44,891 nucleotides of DNA from Erythrobacter sp. HI0063. Its GTDB lineage: Bacteria; Pseudomonadota; Alphaproteobacteria; Sphingomonadales; Sphingomonadaceae. Where the stretch lies: positions 1-44,891 of the forward strand of contig NZ_LWFF01000318.1 in assembly GCF_001635685.1 (NCBI RefSeq). Direction: 5' to 3'. Every line of letters begins with the position of its first letter. The stretch's first letter is position 1. The notes below the pieces were generated by a model. It saw only the letters and a list, made by a program, of their open reading frames with translations. It was not told the origin of the DNA and did no database searches. This document shows positions 1 to 8,400 of the stretch, in pieces. A program made the translations under genes and the position numbers.

Positions 1-10
1 GGCATGAGCG

Positions 11-1582
11 ATGCAAATGGCCCGCCGCATCCTGTCCCTCTGGCTCCCGGCGCTGGCGATGGATCGCTGGCGGCTTGCGCATGAGGATGAGGATAATACC
101 CAGCCGCGCGTCCTGATTGCCGACACAGCGCATGGCCCGCGGATCGAGGCGGTCAATCGCGCCGGAGCCGTGGCGGGCGCGCGCAGGGGCATGATGCTGG
201 CCGATGCGCGCACGCTGTGCCCTGCGCTGCTGACCGCTCCGGCCGATCCGGCGGGCGATCTCGCCTTTCTCGAACATCTTGCCATCTGGGCGATGCACTG
301 GGGACCGTGGTCGGCGATGGATCCGCCCGACGGGTTGCTGGTCGATGTGACCGCCGTGCCCCACCTGTTCGGGGGCGAGGCCAGGCTGATCGAGGATGTC
401 CATGCTGCTTTCGCGCGCCGCAAGCTTGCCCTGCGCAGTGCCATCGCGCCGACTGCCGGGGCGGCATGGGCCCTGGCGCATTACGGACGATCGCAGGCGA
501 TTCTCGATCCTTTCCCGGCGCAAGGGGATCGCATCCCCCCGCAACTCGCAGCCCTGCCTGTCGCAGCCTTGCGGCTCGACGAGGATGTCCTCACCGTGCT
601 GCGCCGCCTCGGGATCAAACGTCTGGGCCAGCTGGATGCGATCGAGGAGGACGGGGCGGGGCGCGATGCGATCCAGCGGCGCTTCCGCAACCGCAAATCG
701 CCCGCCGCCAATCCGCTGATCCGGCTCGACCAATTGCTCGGCCGGATACCCGAGCCGCTGCTGCCGGTCGTCCCCCAGCAGGCTCCGCTGGTGCAGCGCA
801 GGCTGATGGAGCCGATCCGCCATCGCACGCTGCTCGACACCGTGCTCGATGATCTGGCGCTCGACATGGCGCGCGAGCTGGAAGGCAAGGCGCTGGGCGC
901 GCGGCGGCTCGAACTCGGTCTATGGCGCGTCGATGGCGAGGTGCTGGTCCGCCGCCTTGAAATGGCCGCGGCGACGCGCGATCCCGCGCATATCTGCCGC
1001 CTGTTCGCCGCCCGGCTCGACGATGTGGATGCGGGGTTCGGGATCGAGATGCTGCGCCTGCGCGCCAGCTGGGCCGAGCCGCTGGCTCTGGCGCAGGGCG
1101 ATATCGAAGCCGCGGCAGAAGCGCACGGCACTTCGCTATCGGCCTGTATCGACCGGCTGAGCGTGAGGCTGGGCGCTGAAAGGATCACTCGCCCGATCCC
1201 GTTCGCAAGCCACATTCCCGAACGCGCGCAACGCTGGCGTCCTCCGCTGGACCCCGAACCGGCTTCACAAGGCCTGTTGGCTTTCCATAACAGGCCGATG
1301 AAATTGCTGGATAAAGCGGAGAAGATCGCCGTGCTCTACGCCACCCCCGATGGCTATCCCAAGCGTTTTCGCTGGCGCGGGGCAGTGCGCGAAGTGGCGC
1401 GGGTGGAAGGACCGGAACGGATCGCGCCCGAATGGTGGCGCGAACGCGGCAACGCGCGCCTGCGCGATTACTACCGGATCGAGGACGGGGCCGGGTGCCG
1501 CTACTGGATCTATCGTCAGGGGCTTATCGGCGATGGGCGAGGGGGAATGCCGGACTGGTATTTGCAGGGCCTGTGCGGCTGA
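11..1582 (+). CDS. imuB: ImuB, catalytically inactive Y-family DNA polymerase of the SOS mutasome
   Basis: 523 aa, the usual ImuB length. In the ImuA-ImuB-DnaE2 mutasome, ImuB is the adaptor that ties the error-prone polymerase DnaE2 to the beta clamp during translesion synthesis. The Y-family fold is recognisable (little-finger and helix-hairpin-helix region around residues 190-240), but the catalytic acidic motifs are lost. The N-terminal strand reads LWLPALAMDRW instead of the metal-binding DMDAFYASVE type, and the usual SxDEAYLD motif is replaced by MDPPDGLLVDVT near residue 98. This is the hallmark of ImuB as opposed to DinB. The ATG at 11 is the earliest start in this frame; an in-frame TGA at 5-7 just before it may be the end of an upstream imuA lying outside the window. 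dnaE2 is found 3.9 kb downstream rather than adjacent. Family assignment is firm; the adaptor role is from family knowledge. Confidence 0.93.
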   Translation: MQMARRILSLWLPALAMDRWRLAHEDEDNTQPRVLIADTAHGPRIEAVNRAGAVAGARRGMMLADARTLCPALLTAPADPAGDLAFLEHLAIWAMHWGPWSAMDPPDGLLVDVTAVPHLFGGEARLIEDVHAAFARRKLALRSAIAPTAGAAWALAHYGRSQAILDPFPAQGDRIPPQLAALPVAALRLDEDVLTVLRRLGIKRLGQLDAIEEDGAGRDAIQRRFRNRKSPAANPLIRLDQLLGRIPEPLLPVVPQQAPLVQRRLMEPIRHRTLLDTVLDDLALDMARELEGKALGARRLELGLWRVDGEVLVRRLEMAAATRDPAHICRLFAARLDDVDAGFGIEMLRLRASWAEPLALAQGDIEAAAEAHGTSLSACIDRLSVRLGAERITRPIPFASHIPERAQRWRPPLDPEPASQGLLAFHNRPMKLLDKAEKIAVLYATPDGYPKRFRWRGAVREVARVEGPERIAPEWWRERGNARLRDYYRIEDGAGCRYWIYRQGLIGDGRGGMPDWYLQGLCG

Positions 1583-1627
1583 CGCCACGCCGCCATGCAT
1601 TCATGACGTCATCGAAAGGTACTGATT

Positions 1628-1662
1628 CAAAAAAGAAAAGGCGCGCCCCGCAGGACGCGCCT
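1628..1662 (-). terminator. Rho-independent terminator of the alpha/beta hydrolase gene
   Basis: Read on the minus strand, AGGCGCG (1662-1656) pairs perfectly with CGCGCCT (1645-1639) around a 10-nt loop. A U-rich tract, TTTTCTTTTTT, follows. It lies about 30 bp past the hydrolase stop codon and separates this gene from the convergent imuB. On the plus strand the stem is not followed by a T run, so it should act mainly in one direction. Confidence 0.85.
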
Positions 1663-1691
1663 CGTTCTCTGTCACGATCTGTCCGCCAATA

Positions 1692-2564
1692 TCAGGCAGA
1701 CGCGATCGTTCCACCTTCGGCCGTGGCTCTGCTGCTTCCGGCGCCGCCGAGAAATTCGAGCAGATCGTCGCCCAGACGCTCGGTCTGAGTCGCGAACACG
1801 GCATGCGGTTCGCCGTCATATTCGATCAGCGTTGCGCTCGGCACCTTTTCGGCGACCTGGCGTCCGGTGGCATCGATCGGCACGGTCTGGTCCTTGGTCC
1901 CGTGGATTACCAGCGTGGGCACATTGAAGCTGGCGAGGTCGGGACGGAAATCGGTGTTGGCGAACGCGCCTGCCGATTGCAGCGTCGCATACTGGCTCGC
2001 CATCATCGTCGTCATCCAGGCCCAGTGCTTCTCCTCGTCATGCACCTTGGTGGACAGCACGCCATCGCCGTAGAAATCCTTGAAGAAGCCCGTGAAGAAG
2101 TGGCGAAATTCGGTCTTCATCCCCTTGGTCATTTCGTCCAGCGTGGATTGCGGCACGCCGTCGGGATTATCGTCGGTCTTGAGCATATAGGGAACGACGG
2201 AGCTGACCAGCACCGCCGCGCTCACGCCCTTGCCCTGGTGACGCGACATGTAGCGCGCGATCTCGCCGCCACCCATGGAAAAGCCGACCAGAGCGACATC
2301 GTCGCTCGCGCCGACCTCCTTCATCACATCGGCGAGATCGTCGGAGAAGGTATCGTAATCGTAGCCCTTGGGCGCATGATCGGAATGGCCGAAACCGCGC
2401 CGGTCATAGGCGATCGCACGATAGCCGTTTTCGGCCAGCTTCATCATGATCGGATCCCAGCTATCGGCCGAAAGCGGCCAGCCATGGATCAGGATCACGG
2501 GGCGGCCTTCGCCAAGTTCCTTGTAGCGCAGGCGCGTTCCATCACGAGTGATGAGGTTGGGCAT
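1692..2564 (-). CDS. Alpha/beta hydrolase of the cofactor-free haloperoxidase (chloroperoxidase-like) family
   Basis: 290 aa. A complete catalytic triad is visible: nucleophile Ser96 in GFSMGGGE, Asp225 in HGTKDQTVP and His254 in GEPHAVF. The oxyanion-hole motif HGWP is near residue 27. The close match to non-heme chloroperoxidase/arylesterase proteins means it probably hydrolyses small esters or lactones and may have perhydrolase activity; the natural substrate cannot be read from sequence. The last ~20 residues (Gly/Ala/Ser-rich) extend beyond the fold. The start is supported by an AAGGAGA ribosome-binding site just upstream. It points against imuB and away from the radical-SAM gene, so it is an insertion in what is normally an imuB-dnaE2 neighbourhood. 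No signal peptide, so presumably cytoplasmic. Confidence 0.88.
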   Translation of the reverse strand: MPNLITRDGTRLRYKELGEGRPVILIHGWPLSADSWDPIMMKLAENGYRAIAYDRRGFGHSDHAPKGYDYDTFSDDLADVMKEVGASDDVALVGFSMGGGEIARYMSRHQGKGVSAAVLVSSVVPYMLKTDDNPDGVPQSTLDEMTKGMKTEFRHFFTGFFKDFYGDGVLSTKVHDEEKHWAWMTTMMASQYATLQSAGAFANTDFRPDLASFNVPTLVIHGTKDQTVPIDATGRQVAEKVPSATLIEYDGEPHAVFATQTERLGDDLLEFLGGAGSSRATAEGGTIASA

Positions 2565-2662
2565 TCATCGTCTCCTTGAAAGGGGGGATATGGTGAACCA
2601 ACCCACCGGAGGGCCCGCGCGTTCCGTAAGTTACGAAATCGGCGCTTTTTTCCTGCGAGGGC

Positions 2663-2698
2663 TAGGCAAGGCCTTCAGCAGAACATATATAGAACAGA
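2663..2698 (+). promoter_or_regulatory. LexA-controlled promoter with LexA box, probably leaderless
   Basis: GAAC (2681-2684), a 7-nt spacer ATATATA and GAAC (2692-2695) form a perfect copy of the alphaproteobacterial LexA direct repeat (GTTC-N7-GTTC read on the other strand). The spacer contains TATATA (2686-2691), a -10 box. TAGGCA (2663-2668) lies exactly 17 bp upstream as a -35 box (4 of 6 matches to TTGACA). Standard spacing puts transcription start at 2698, the A of the radical-SAM gene's ATG, and no Shine-Dalgarno sequence is present. LexA bound here would cover the -10 box. Box and hexamers are seen directly; SOS repression and the leaderless transcript are inference. Confidence 0.8.
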
Positions 2699-3945
2699 TG
2701 GCTTCGCAGACCGTCCTCGAAAAGCTCGCGATTCTCGCCGATGCGGCGAAATACGATGCGTCCTGCGCGTCGTCCGGCACGGCGAAGAAGAACTCGCTGG
2801 GATCGGCCAAGGGGATCGGATCGACCGAGGGGATGGGCATCTGTCACGCCTATGCGCCGGACGGGCGCTGCATTTCGCTGCTCAAGATCCTGCTGACCAA
2901 TCACTGCGTGTTCGACTGCCATTATTGCGTCAACCGCAAGAGCTCGAACGTGGCACGGGCGCGCTTCACGCCGCAGGAGGTGGTGGACCTGACGCTGGCC
3001 TTCTATCGCCGCAATTACATCGAAGGGCTGTTCCTCTCGTCGGGCATCGTGAAGAACTCCGATCATACGATGGAACAGATCGTAGAAGTCGCGCGCATCC
3101 TTCGGGAAGAGCACGATTTTCGCGGCTATATCCATTTGAAGACCATTCCGGAAGCGGATGCCGAGATCGTCCACCGCGCGGGGCTTTACGCCGATCGCGT
3201 CTCGATCAATGTCGAATTGCCGACCGATAGCGGCCTCACTCGCCTGGCGCCCGACAAGGACGCCCGCCAGATCGAAGGGGCGATGGGAAGGGTGAAGGCC
3301 GATCTGGTCGAGGCGAAGGATGCGAGGAAGCGCTTCCGCCACGCGCCGCGCTTCGCGCCCGCGGGCCAGTCGACGCAGATGATCGTGGGCGCCGATGCCG
3401 CGACCGATGCGGACATCGTCGGCAAGGCGAGCAGGCTCTACGACAATTTCCGCCTGCGTCGGGTCTATTACAGCGCGTTCAGCCCGATCCCCGATGCGAG
3501 CGCGGTGCTGCCCCTGAAGCGTCCGCCACTGATCCGCGAACATCGCCTGTATCAGTCAGACTGGCTGATGCGATTCTACGGCTACAAGCCGACAGAGGTG
3601 ATGCAGGCGACCGAGGCGGACGGGAATTTGCCGCTCGATATCGATCCCAAGCTCGCCTGGGCATTGAAATTCCGCGACAGTTTCCCGGTCGATGTCAATC
3701 GTGCGACCAAGGAACAGCTTTTGCGCGTGCCGGGGCTGGGGGTGAAGGCGGTCCACAAAATCCTCGCCAGCCGCCGCCACCGCACCCTGCGCCTGGACGA
3801 TGTGGCGCGGCTCACCCAGTCGATCACTAAGGTGCGTCCGTTCATCTGTACGGTGGATTGGCGTCCTACTCTGCTGACCGACCGCGCCGACCTCAGGACC
3901 ATGCTCGCTCCCAAGACCGAGCAGCTCGAACTGTTCGCGGCATGA
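2698..3945 (+). CDS. Radical SAM protein with helix-hairpin-helix, putative DNA modification/repair enzyme linked to UdgX
   Basis: 415 aa from the ATG at 2698. The radical SAM cluster motif C-x3-C-x2-C is at Cys70, Cys74 and Cys77 (NHCVFDCHYC), which would bind a 4Fe-4S cluster and S-adenosylmethionine. The C-terminus carries a helix-hairpin-helix near VNRATKEQLLRVPGLG, typical of DNA-binding repair proteins. The opening EKLAILADAAKYDASC is the signature start of the family described as a putative DNA modification/repair radical SAM protein, which is known to sit beside UDG-like genes. The reading frame is open further upstream, but family alignment and the LexA box favour 2698. It overlaps the next gene by 4 bp (ATGA), so the two are translationally coupled. 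The chemical reaction is unknown for the family. Confidence 0.88.
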   Translation: MASQTVLEKLAILADAAKYDASCASSGTAKKNSLGSAKGIGSTEGMGICHAYAPDGRCISLLKILLTNHCVFDCHYCVNRKSSNVARARFTPQEVVDLTLAFYRRNYIEGLFLSSGIVKNSDHTMEQIVEVARILREEHDFRGYIHLKTIPEADAEIVHRAGLYADRVSINVELPTDSGLTRLAPDKDARQIEGAMGRVKADLVEAKDARKRFRHAPRFAPAGQSTQMIVGADAATDADIVGKASRLYDNFRLRRVYYSAFSPIPDASAVLPLKRPPLIREHRLYQSDWLMRFYGYKPTEVMQATEADGNLPLDIDPKLAWALKFRDSFPVDVNRATKEQLLRVPGLGVKAVHKILASRRHRTLRLDDVARLTQSITKVRPFICTVDWRPTLLTDRADLRTMLAPKTEQLELFAA

Positions 3946-5387
3946 GAGAGGCGCGATCGCTCCAGTCCATGAAGCTCGGCACATATTACGTGGTCGAGCT
4001 GCCCGAGCCGGACGATTTCGAATTCTGGCGCGAGCGGGCGCGGTCGCTGATCCAGTGCGACGTGCCGCCCGATCGGATCGCCTGGATCGAACCGGGAAGT
4101 AGTGGCGATCTGTTCGCGCATGGCGAGAGGCGCGCGCCCGTACCGCCCGGCGATGCGCCTGCGGTGCGTGCCAATCGCCGCTTCGTACCCCTTGCGAAGA
4201 ACGCCGCGCTCCATTCCGATCCCGAACGCTTCGCCTTGCTCTATCGCCTGCTGTGGCGGCTTCAGGCGAACCCGCGCATGATGGAGGACAAGGCCGATCC
4301 CGATGTGCGCCGGATCGAAGAGCTCGACAAGAATGTCCGGCGCGACAGCCACAAGATGCACGCCTTCGTCCGCTTCCGCCTGGTGGAGAACGAGGAAACG
4401 GATGGCGAGCACTACGTCGCCTGGTTCGAGCCCGAGCATCATATCCTGCGCGCCAATGCGGGCTTCTTCATGCGTCGTTTCGCCAATATGCGCTGGTCCA
4501 TCCTGACGCCGCAGGGCAGCCTCCACTGGGACGGCGAGACCATGCGCGAAGGCCCGCCCGCCGAACGCGTCGACGCGCCGGGCGGCGATCCGATGGAGGA
4601 TTTGTGGCGCACCTATTACGCATCCATCTTCAACCCCGCGCGTTTGAAGGTCGGGGCCATGCTCAAGGAAATGCCCCGCAAATATTGGAAGAACATGCCC
4701 GAAGCCGCGCTCATTCCCGAGCTGGTGGCGGGCGCGCAGAAGCGGGAGAGCGCGATGGTCGATGCCGGAGCTCTGGAATTCGAAGAACGGCCCGAGACGC
4801 TGGCAGCGATCGACAAGGCGATCCACGCATGCCGAAAATGTCCGATCGGTGCGCTCGAAAACCAGGCGGTGATGGGCGAGGGACCGCAGGATGCCGCTCT
4901 CATGATAGTCGGCGAACAGCCGGGCGATCAGGAAGATCAGGCCGGGCGGCCCTTCGTCGGGCCTGCAGGGCAATTGCTCGACGTCCATCTTGAGAAAGCG
5001 GGGATCGACCGAAAGGCGAGCTACGTCACCAACACGGTCAAGCATTTCAAATACGTTCAGCGCGGCAAGCGGCGGCTCCATCAGTCTCCGGCTGCGAAGG
5101 AGATCGATACCTGCCGCTGGTGGATCGAAAGCGAGCGCGCGATCGTGCAACCGAAACTCGTGCTCGCCATGGGTGCCAGCGCGGCGCGCGGAATGCTCGG
5201 CAAGACGGTCAGCATTTCCAAGGCACGCGGCGCGCCGATCGCGCTGGAAGAGGGGTGCGAGCTGTGGATCACCGCGCACCCCTCTTATCTGCTGCGCCTC
5301 GAAGGCCCGGCGCGTGAGGAACAGGCGCGCCTGTTCGACGCCGATCTAGTCGCGGTGAAGGAGCGGTTGGAGGAGCTGAGCGGGTGA
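3942..5387 (+). CDS. udgX: UdgX-family uracil-DNA binding protein/glycosylase with N-terminal DUF4130-like domain
   Basis: 481 aa from the ATG overlapping the previous stop; an alternative start is 3969. Residues ~1-240 match the DNA-metabolism domain (DUF4130 type) that typically partners this radical SAM family and end with RKYWKNMPEA. Residues ~265-481 are a UDG-superfamily domain: motif 1 GEQPGDQEDQAGRPFVGPAG starts at residue 324 and motif 2 is HPS at 446. The insert GKRRLHQSP, with His380, is the UdgX R-loop. In Mycobacterium smegmatis UdgX the equivalent His forms a covalent bond with the abasic sugar left after uracil excision. A CxxC (ACRKCP) and two further Cys are compatible with a 4Fe-4S cluster. 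Expected role: suicidal trapping of uracil in single-stranded DNA during the SOS response. Family assignment is firm; covalent activity of this fusion is inferred. Confidence 0.92.
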   Translation: MREARSLQSMKLGTYYVVELPEPDDFEFWRERARSLIQCDVPPDRIAWIEPGSSGDLFAHGERRAPVPPGDAPAVRANRRFVPLAKNAALHSDPERFALLYRLLWRLQANPRMMEDKADPDVRRIEELDKNVRRDSHKMHAFVRFRLVENEETDGEHYVAWFEPEHHILRANAGFFMRRFANMRWSILTPQGSLHWDGETMREGPPAERVDAPGGDPMEDLWRTYYASIFNPARLKVGAMLKEMPRKYWKNMPEAALIPELVAGAQKRESAMVDAGALEFEERPETLAAIDKAIHACRKCPIGALENQAVMGEGPQDAALMIVGEQPGDQEDQAGRPFVGPAGQLLDVHLEKAGIDRKASYVTNTVKHFKYVQRGKRRLHQSPAAKEIDTCRWWIESERAIVQPKLVLAMGASAARGMLGKTVSISKARGAPIALEEGCELWITAHPSYLLRLEGPAREEQARLFDADLVAVKERLEELSG

Positions 5388-5403
5388 TCGACATGCATGT
5401 CTT

Positions 5404-5481
5404 CGTCATCCCCGCGAAGGCGGGGGTCCAGAGCGGAGCCGCCGAGCTTGCAGCTGGATTCCCGCCTTCGCGGGAATGACG
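5404..5481. repeat. 78-bp inverted repeat (REP/MITE-like) between udgX and dnaE2
   Basis: The left arm (5404-5431) and right arm (5454-5481) are 28 bp each and complementary at 25 positions, with a 22-bp centre. The core CCCGCGAAGGCGGG is itself partly palindromic. This GTCATTCCCGCGAAGGCGGGAA-type element occurs in many copies in genomes of this group (from general knowledge). Here it fills most of the 107-bp gap between udgX and dnaE2 and would fold as a strong hairpin in the mRNA. Only one copy is seen in this window. Confidence 0.85.
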
Positions 5482-5494
5482 GCCGGGCAGGCAC

Positions 5495-8400
5495 ATGCCC
5501 GAAAACGATCTCCAAATACCCCGGCGCAGGATCGAGCTCGGCCCCGATTCTGTCGATGCGCCGCCACGCGCGCCTTTCGTGGAGCTTGGGCTGGTGAGCT
5601 GCTTTAGCTTCCTTCGCGGCGCGTCGGATGCGGTGGATATCGTCAAGCGGGCCTGGGAGCTTGGCTACGATGCGATCGGGATCGCCGATGCCAATACGAT
5701 GGCTGGCGTGGTGCGTATCCATACCGAAGCGAAAACGCTGAAATTAAAGCCGGTTATCGGTTGCAGGATAGAAACGGTCGAAGGCTTGGCCTTCCTCGCC
5801 TACCCCGAAAACCGCGCTGCCTATGGGCGGGTGTGCCGCTTGATCAGCGCAGGCCGGATGGCGACGCTGGATGGCGAATGGCAGGCGAAGGGGGCCTGCG
5901 AGATCAGCCTGGCCATGCTCGCCGATCACAGCGAGGACGTCCACCTCGTCCTCATACCGCCGCGCGATCTGGACGAGCGTTTCACCATCGCAGTACCGAA
6001 CAATGTGGTTCCGTTTCGGTCGGGAATACTCGGTGAGACCTCGCCACCGTTTCGCAATATAACCAAGCCTTTCGAACAGCTTGTCGGTCACATCGCAGAC
6101 CGTCTCCCGACCCTGCGTCATATCGCCGCCAGCTATCTCCACTCCGGCGACGATGTCGTACGGATCGAAAGGCTCGACGCGCTGGCAAAGGCGAATGGCC
6201 TGTCCATCCTGGCGACCAACGATGTGCATTACGCCACGCCCGACAGACGCCCGCTGCAAGACGTGATGACGGCGATCCGGCACAAGACCACCGTCGCCGC
6301 CGCCGGTCATCTGCTGCACGGGAATGCCGAACGCTATCTCAAATCGCCCGAAACCATGCTCCGCCTGTTCGAACGCTGGCCCCATGCAATTGCGGCCACG
6401 CGCGCAGTGGCGGATTCATGCGAGTTCTCGCTGGACGATCTAAGCTACGAGTATCCCGAGGAAATCTACCCTGACGGCATGACGCCACAGGAATTTCTCG
6501 AAAGCGAGACCTGGTGGGGGGCGGAAGATCGCTATCCATCCGGTGTGCCTGACCATATCGCGGAGACGCTGGAGCGCGAATTGGCGCTGATCGCCAAGCT
6601 CGACCTCGCGCGCTATTTCCTCACCATCAAGGATATCGTCGATTTCGCGCGCTACGGGGTCGATCCGCCGATCCTGTGTCAGGGGCGGGGCAGCGCGGCC
6701 AATTCGGCGGTCTGCTATTGCCTCGGCATCACCAATGTCGATCCCGCCAAGCACCAGTTGCTGTTCGACCGCTTCATTTCCGAAGAGCGCAAGGAGCCGC
6801 CCGATATCGATGTCGATTTCGAGCACGAGCGCCGCGAAGAGGTGATCCAGTACCTTTACAGGCGGTACGGCCGCCACCGCGCCGGATTGTGCGCCACGGT
6901 GATCCATTTCCGCCCGCGCATGGCGATCCGCGAGGTCGGCAAGGCGATGGGCCTGACCGAGGATGTCACCGCCGCGCTCGCGAAGACCGTCTGGGGCGGA
7001 TGGGGCAAGGAGATCAGCGAACGCCACGCCCAGGAAACCGGCATGGACGTGACTGACCCTCACTTGAAGCGGGTTCTTAAACTGACCGAGCAGATGATTG
7101 GCATGCCACGCCATTTGTCGCAGCATGTCGGGGGCTTCATTCTGACCGACAACGCGCTGACCGAGACGGTGCCGATCGGCAATGGCGCCATGCCCGAGCG
7201 CAGCTTCATCGAATGGGATAAGGACGATATCGAAGCGCTCGGTATCCTCAAGGTGGACGTGCTGGCGCTGGGGATGCTGACCTGTATCAGGAAGTGCCTC
7301 GATCTGCTTGAAAACCATCACGAAAGATGTCTCGATCTGGCCAGCGTCCCGCGCGAGGATCCCGAGACTTACGCCATGCTGCGCAAGGGGGATTCGCTCG
7401 GCGTGTTCCAGGTGGAGAGCCGCGCGCAGATGAACATGCTGCCGCGCCTGCGCCCGCGCGAATTCTACGATCTCGTGATCCAGGTCGCGATCGTGCGGCC
7501 CGGCCCGATCCAGGGGGACATGGTCCATCCTTATCTGAAGCGCCGCCGGGGGGCGGAACAGGTCGTCATCCCCGCGCCGAGCCCCGAACACGGCCCGCCC
7601 GACGAATTGTCCAGCATTCTCGAACGCACACTCGGCGTCCCGATCTTTCAGGAACAGGCGATGAAGATCGCGCTCGACGCGGCGAAATTTTCGAGCCTCG
7701 AGGCCAACCGTTTGCGCAAGGCGATGGCGACCTTCCGCAGCCGGGGCATGGTGGACGAATTGCAGGACATGATGGTGGAGCGTATGGTGAAGCGCGGCTA
7801 CGATCGCGAATTCGCCCAGCGCTGCTTCAACCAGATCAGGGGCTTCGGCGAATACGGTTTTCCGGAAAGCCACGCGGCCAGCTTCGCGCATCTCGTCTAT
7901 GTCAGCAGCTGGCTGAAATGCCATTTTCCGGCCGCCTTCGGATGCGCGCTGCTCAATTCGCAGCCGATGGGCTTCTATGCGCCGGCCCAGATCGTGCGCG
8001 ATGCGGCGGAGCATGGCGTGCGCGTGTTGGCGGCAGATGTGAATCTGTCGGACTGGGACTGCACTTTGGAAGACACGGCATCCCAGCGAGAGCGGGAATT
8101 GAGTGTCGCGAAGTCGGACACGGCTGATGACGAGGTAATGGGGAGGGCGGACCGCCATATCGCCCTGCGCCTGGGCCTGCGCCAGATCGACGGCCTGCCC
8201 GAGGCGATGGCGGCGCGGATCGTGGCCGAGCGGGTCGAGAACGGCCCCTATCGCGATGTTGCCGAATTGCGCGACCGGGCGAAGATCGGGCCTGCTTATA
8301 TCGAGCGGCTCGCATCCGCGGACTGTTTCGGGTCGCTGGGGCTGTCGCGGCGTCAGGCATTGTGGGACGCGCGCAGCCTGATCGGCGCGCCCGATCTGCC

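Noticed and set aside
1-10. End of an upstream imuA
   Set aside because: A TGA at 5-7 is compatible with it, but too few bases are present to identify any protein.
2548-2697. N-terminal extension of the radical-SAM protein
   Set aside because: The extra 50 codons cross the LexA box and promoter and lack family similarity; the family start matches 2698.
3582-5279. 565-codon open frame antisense to udgX
   Set aside because: Shadow of the GC-rich coding strand; no motifs or ribosome-binding site, while the plus strand has clear UDG motifs.
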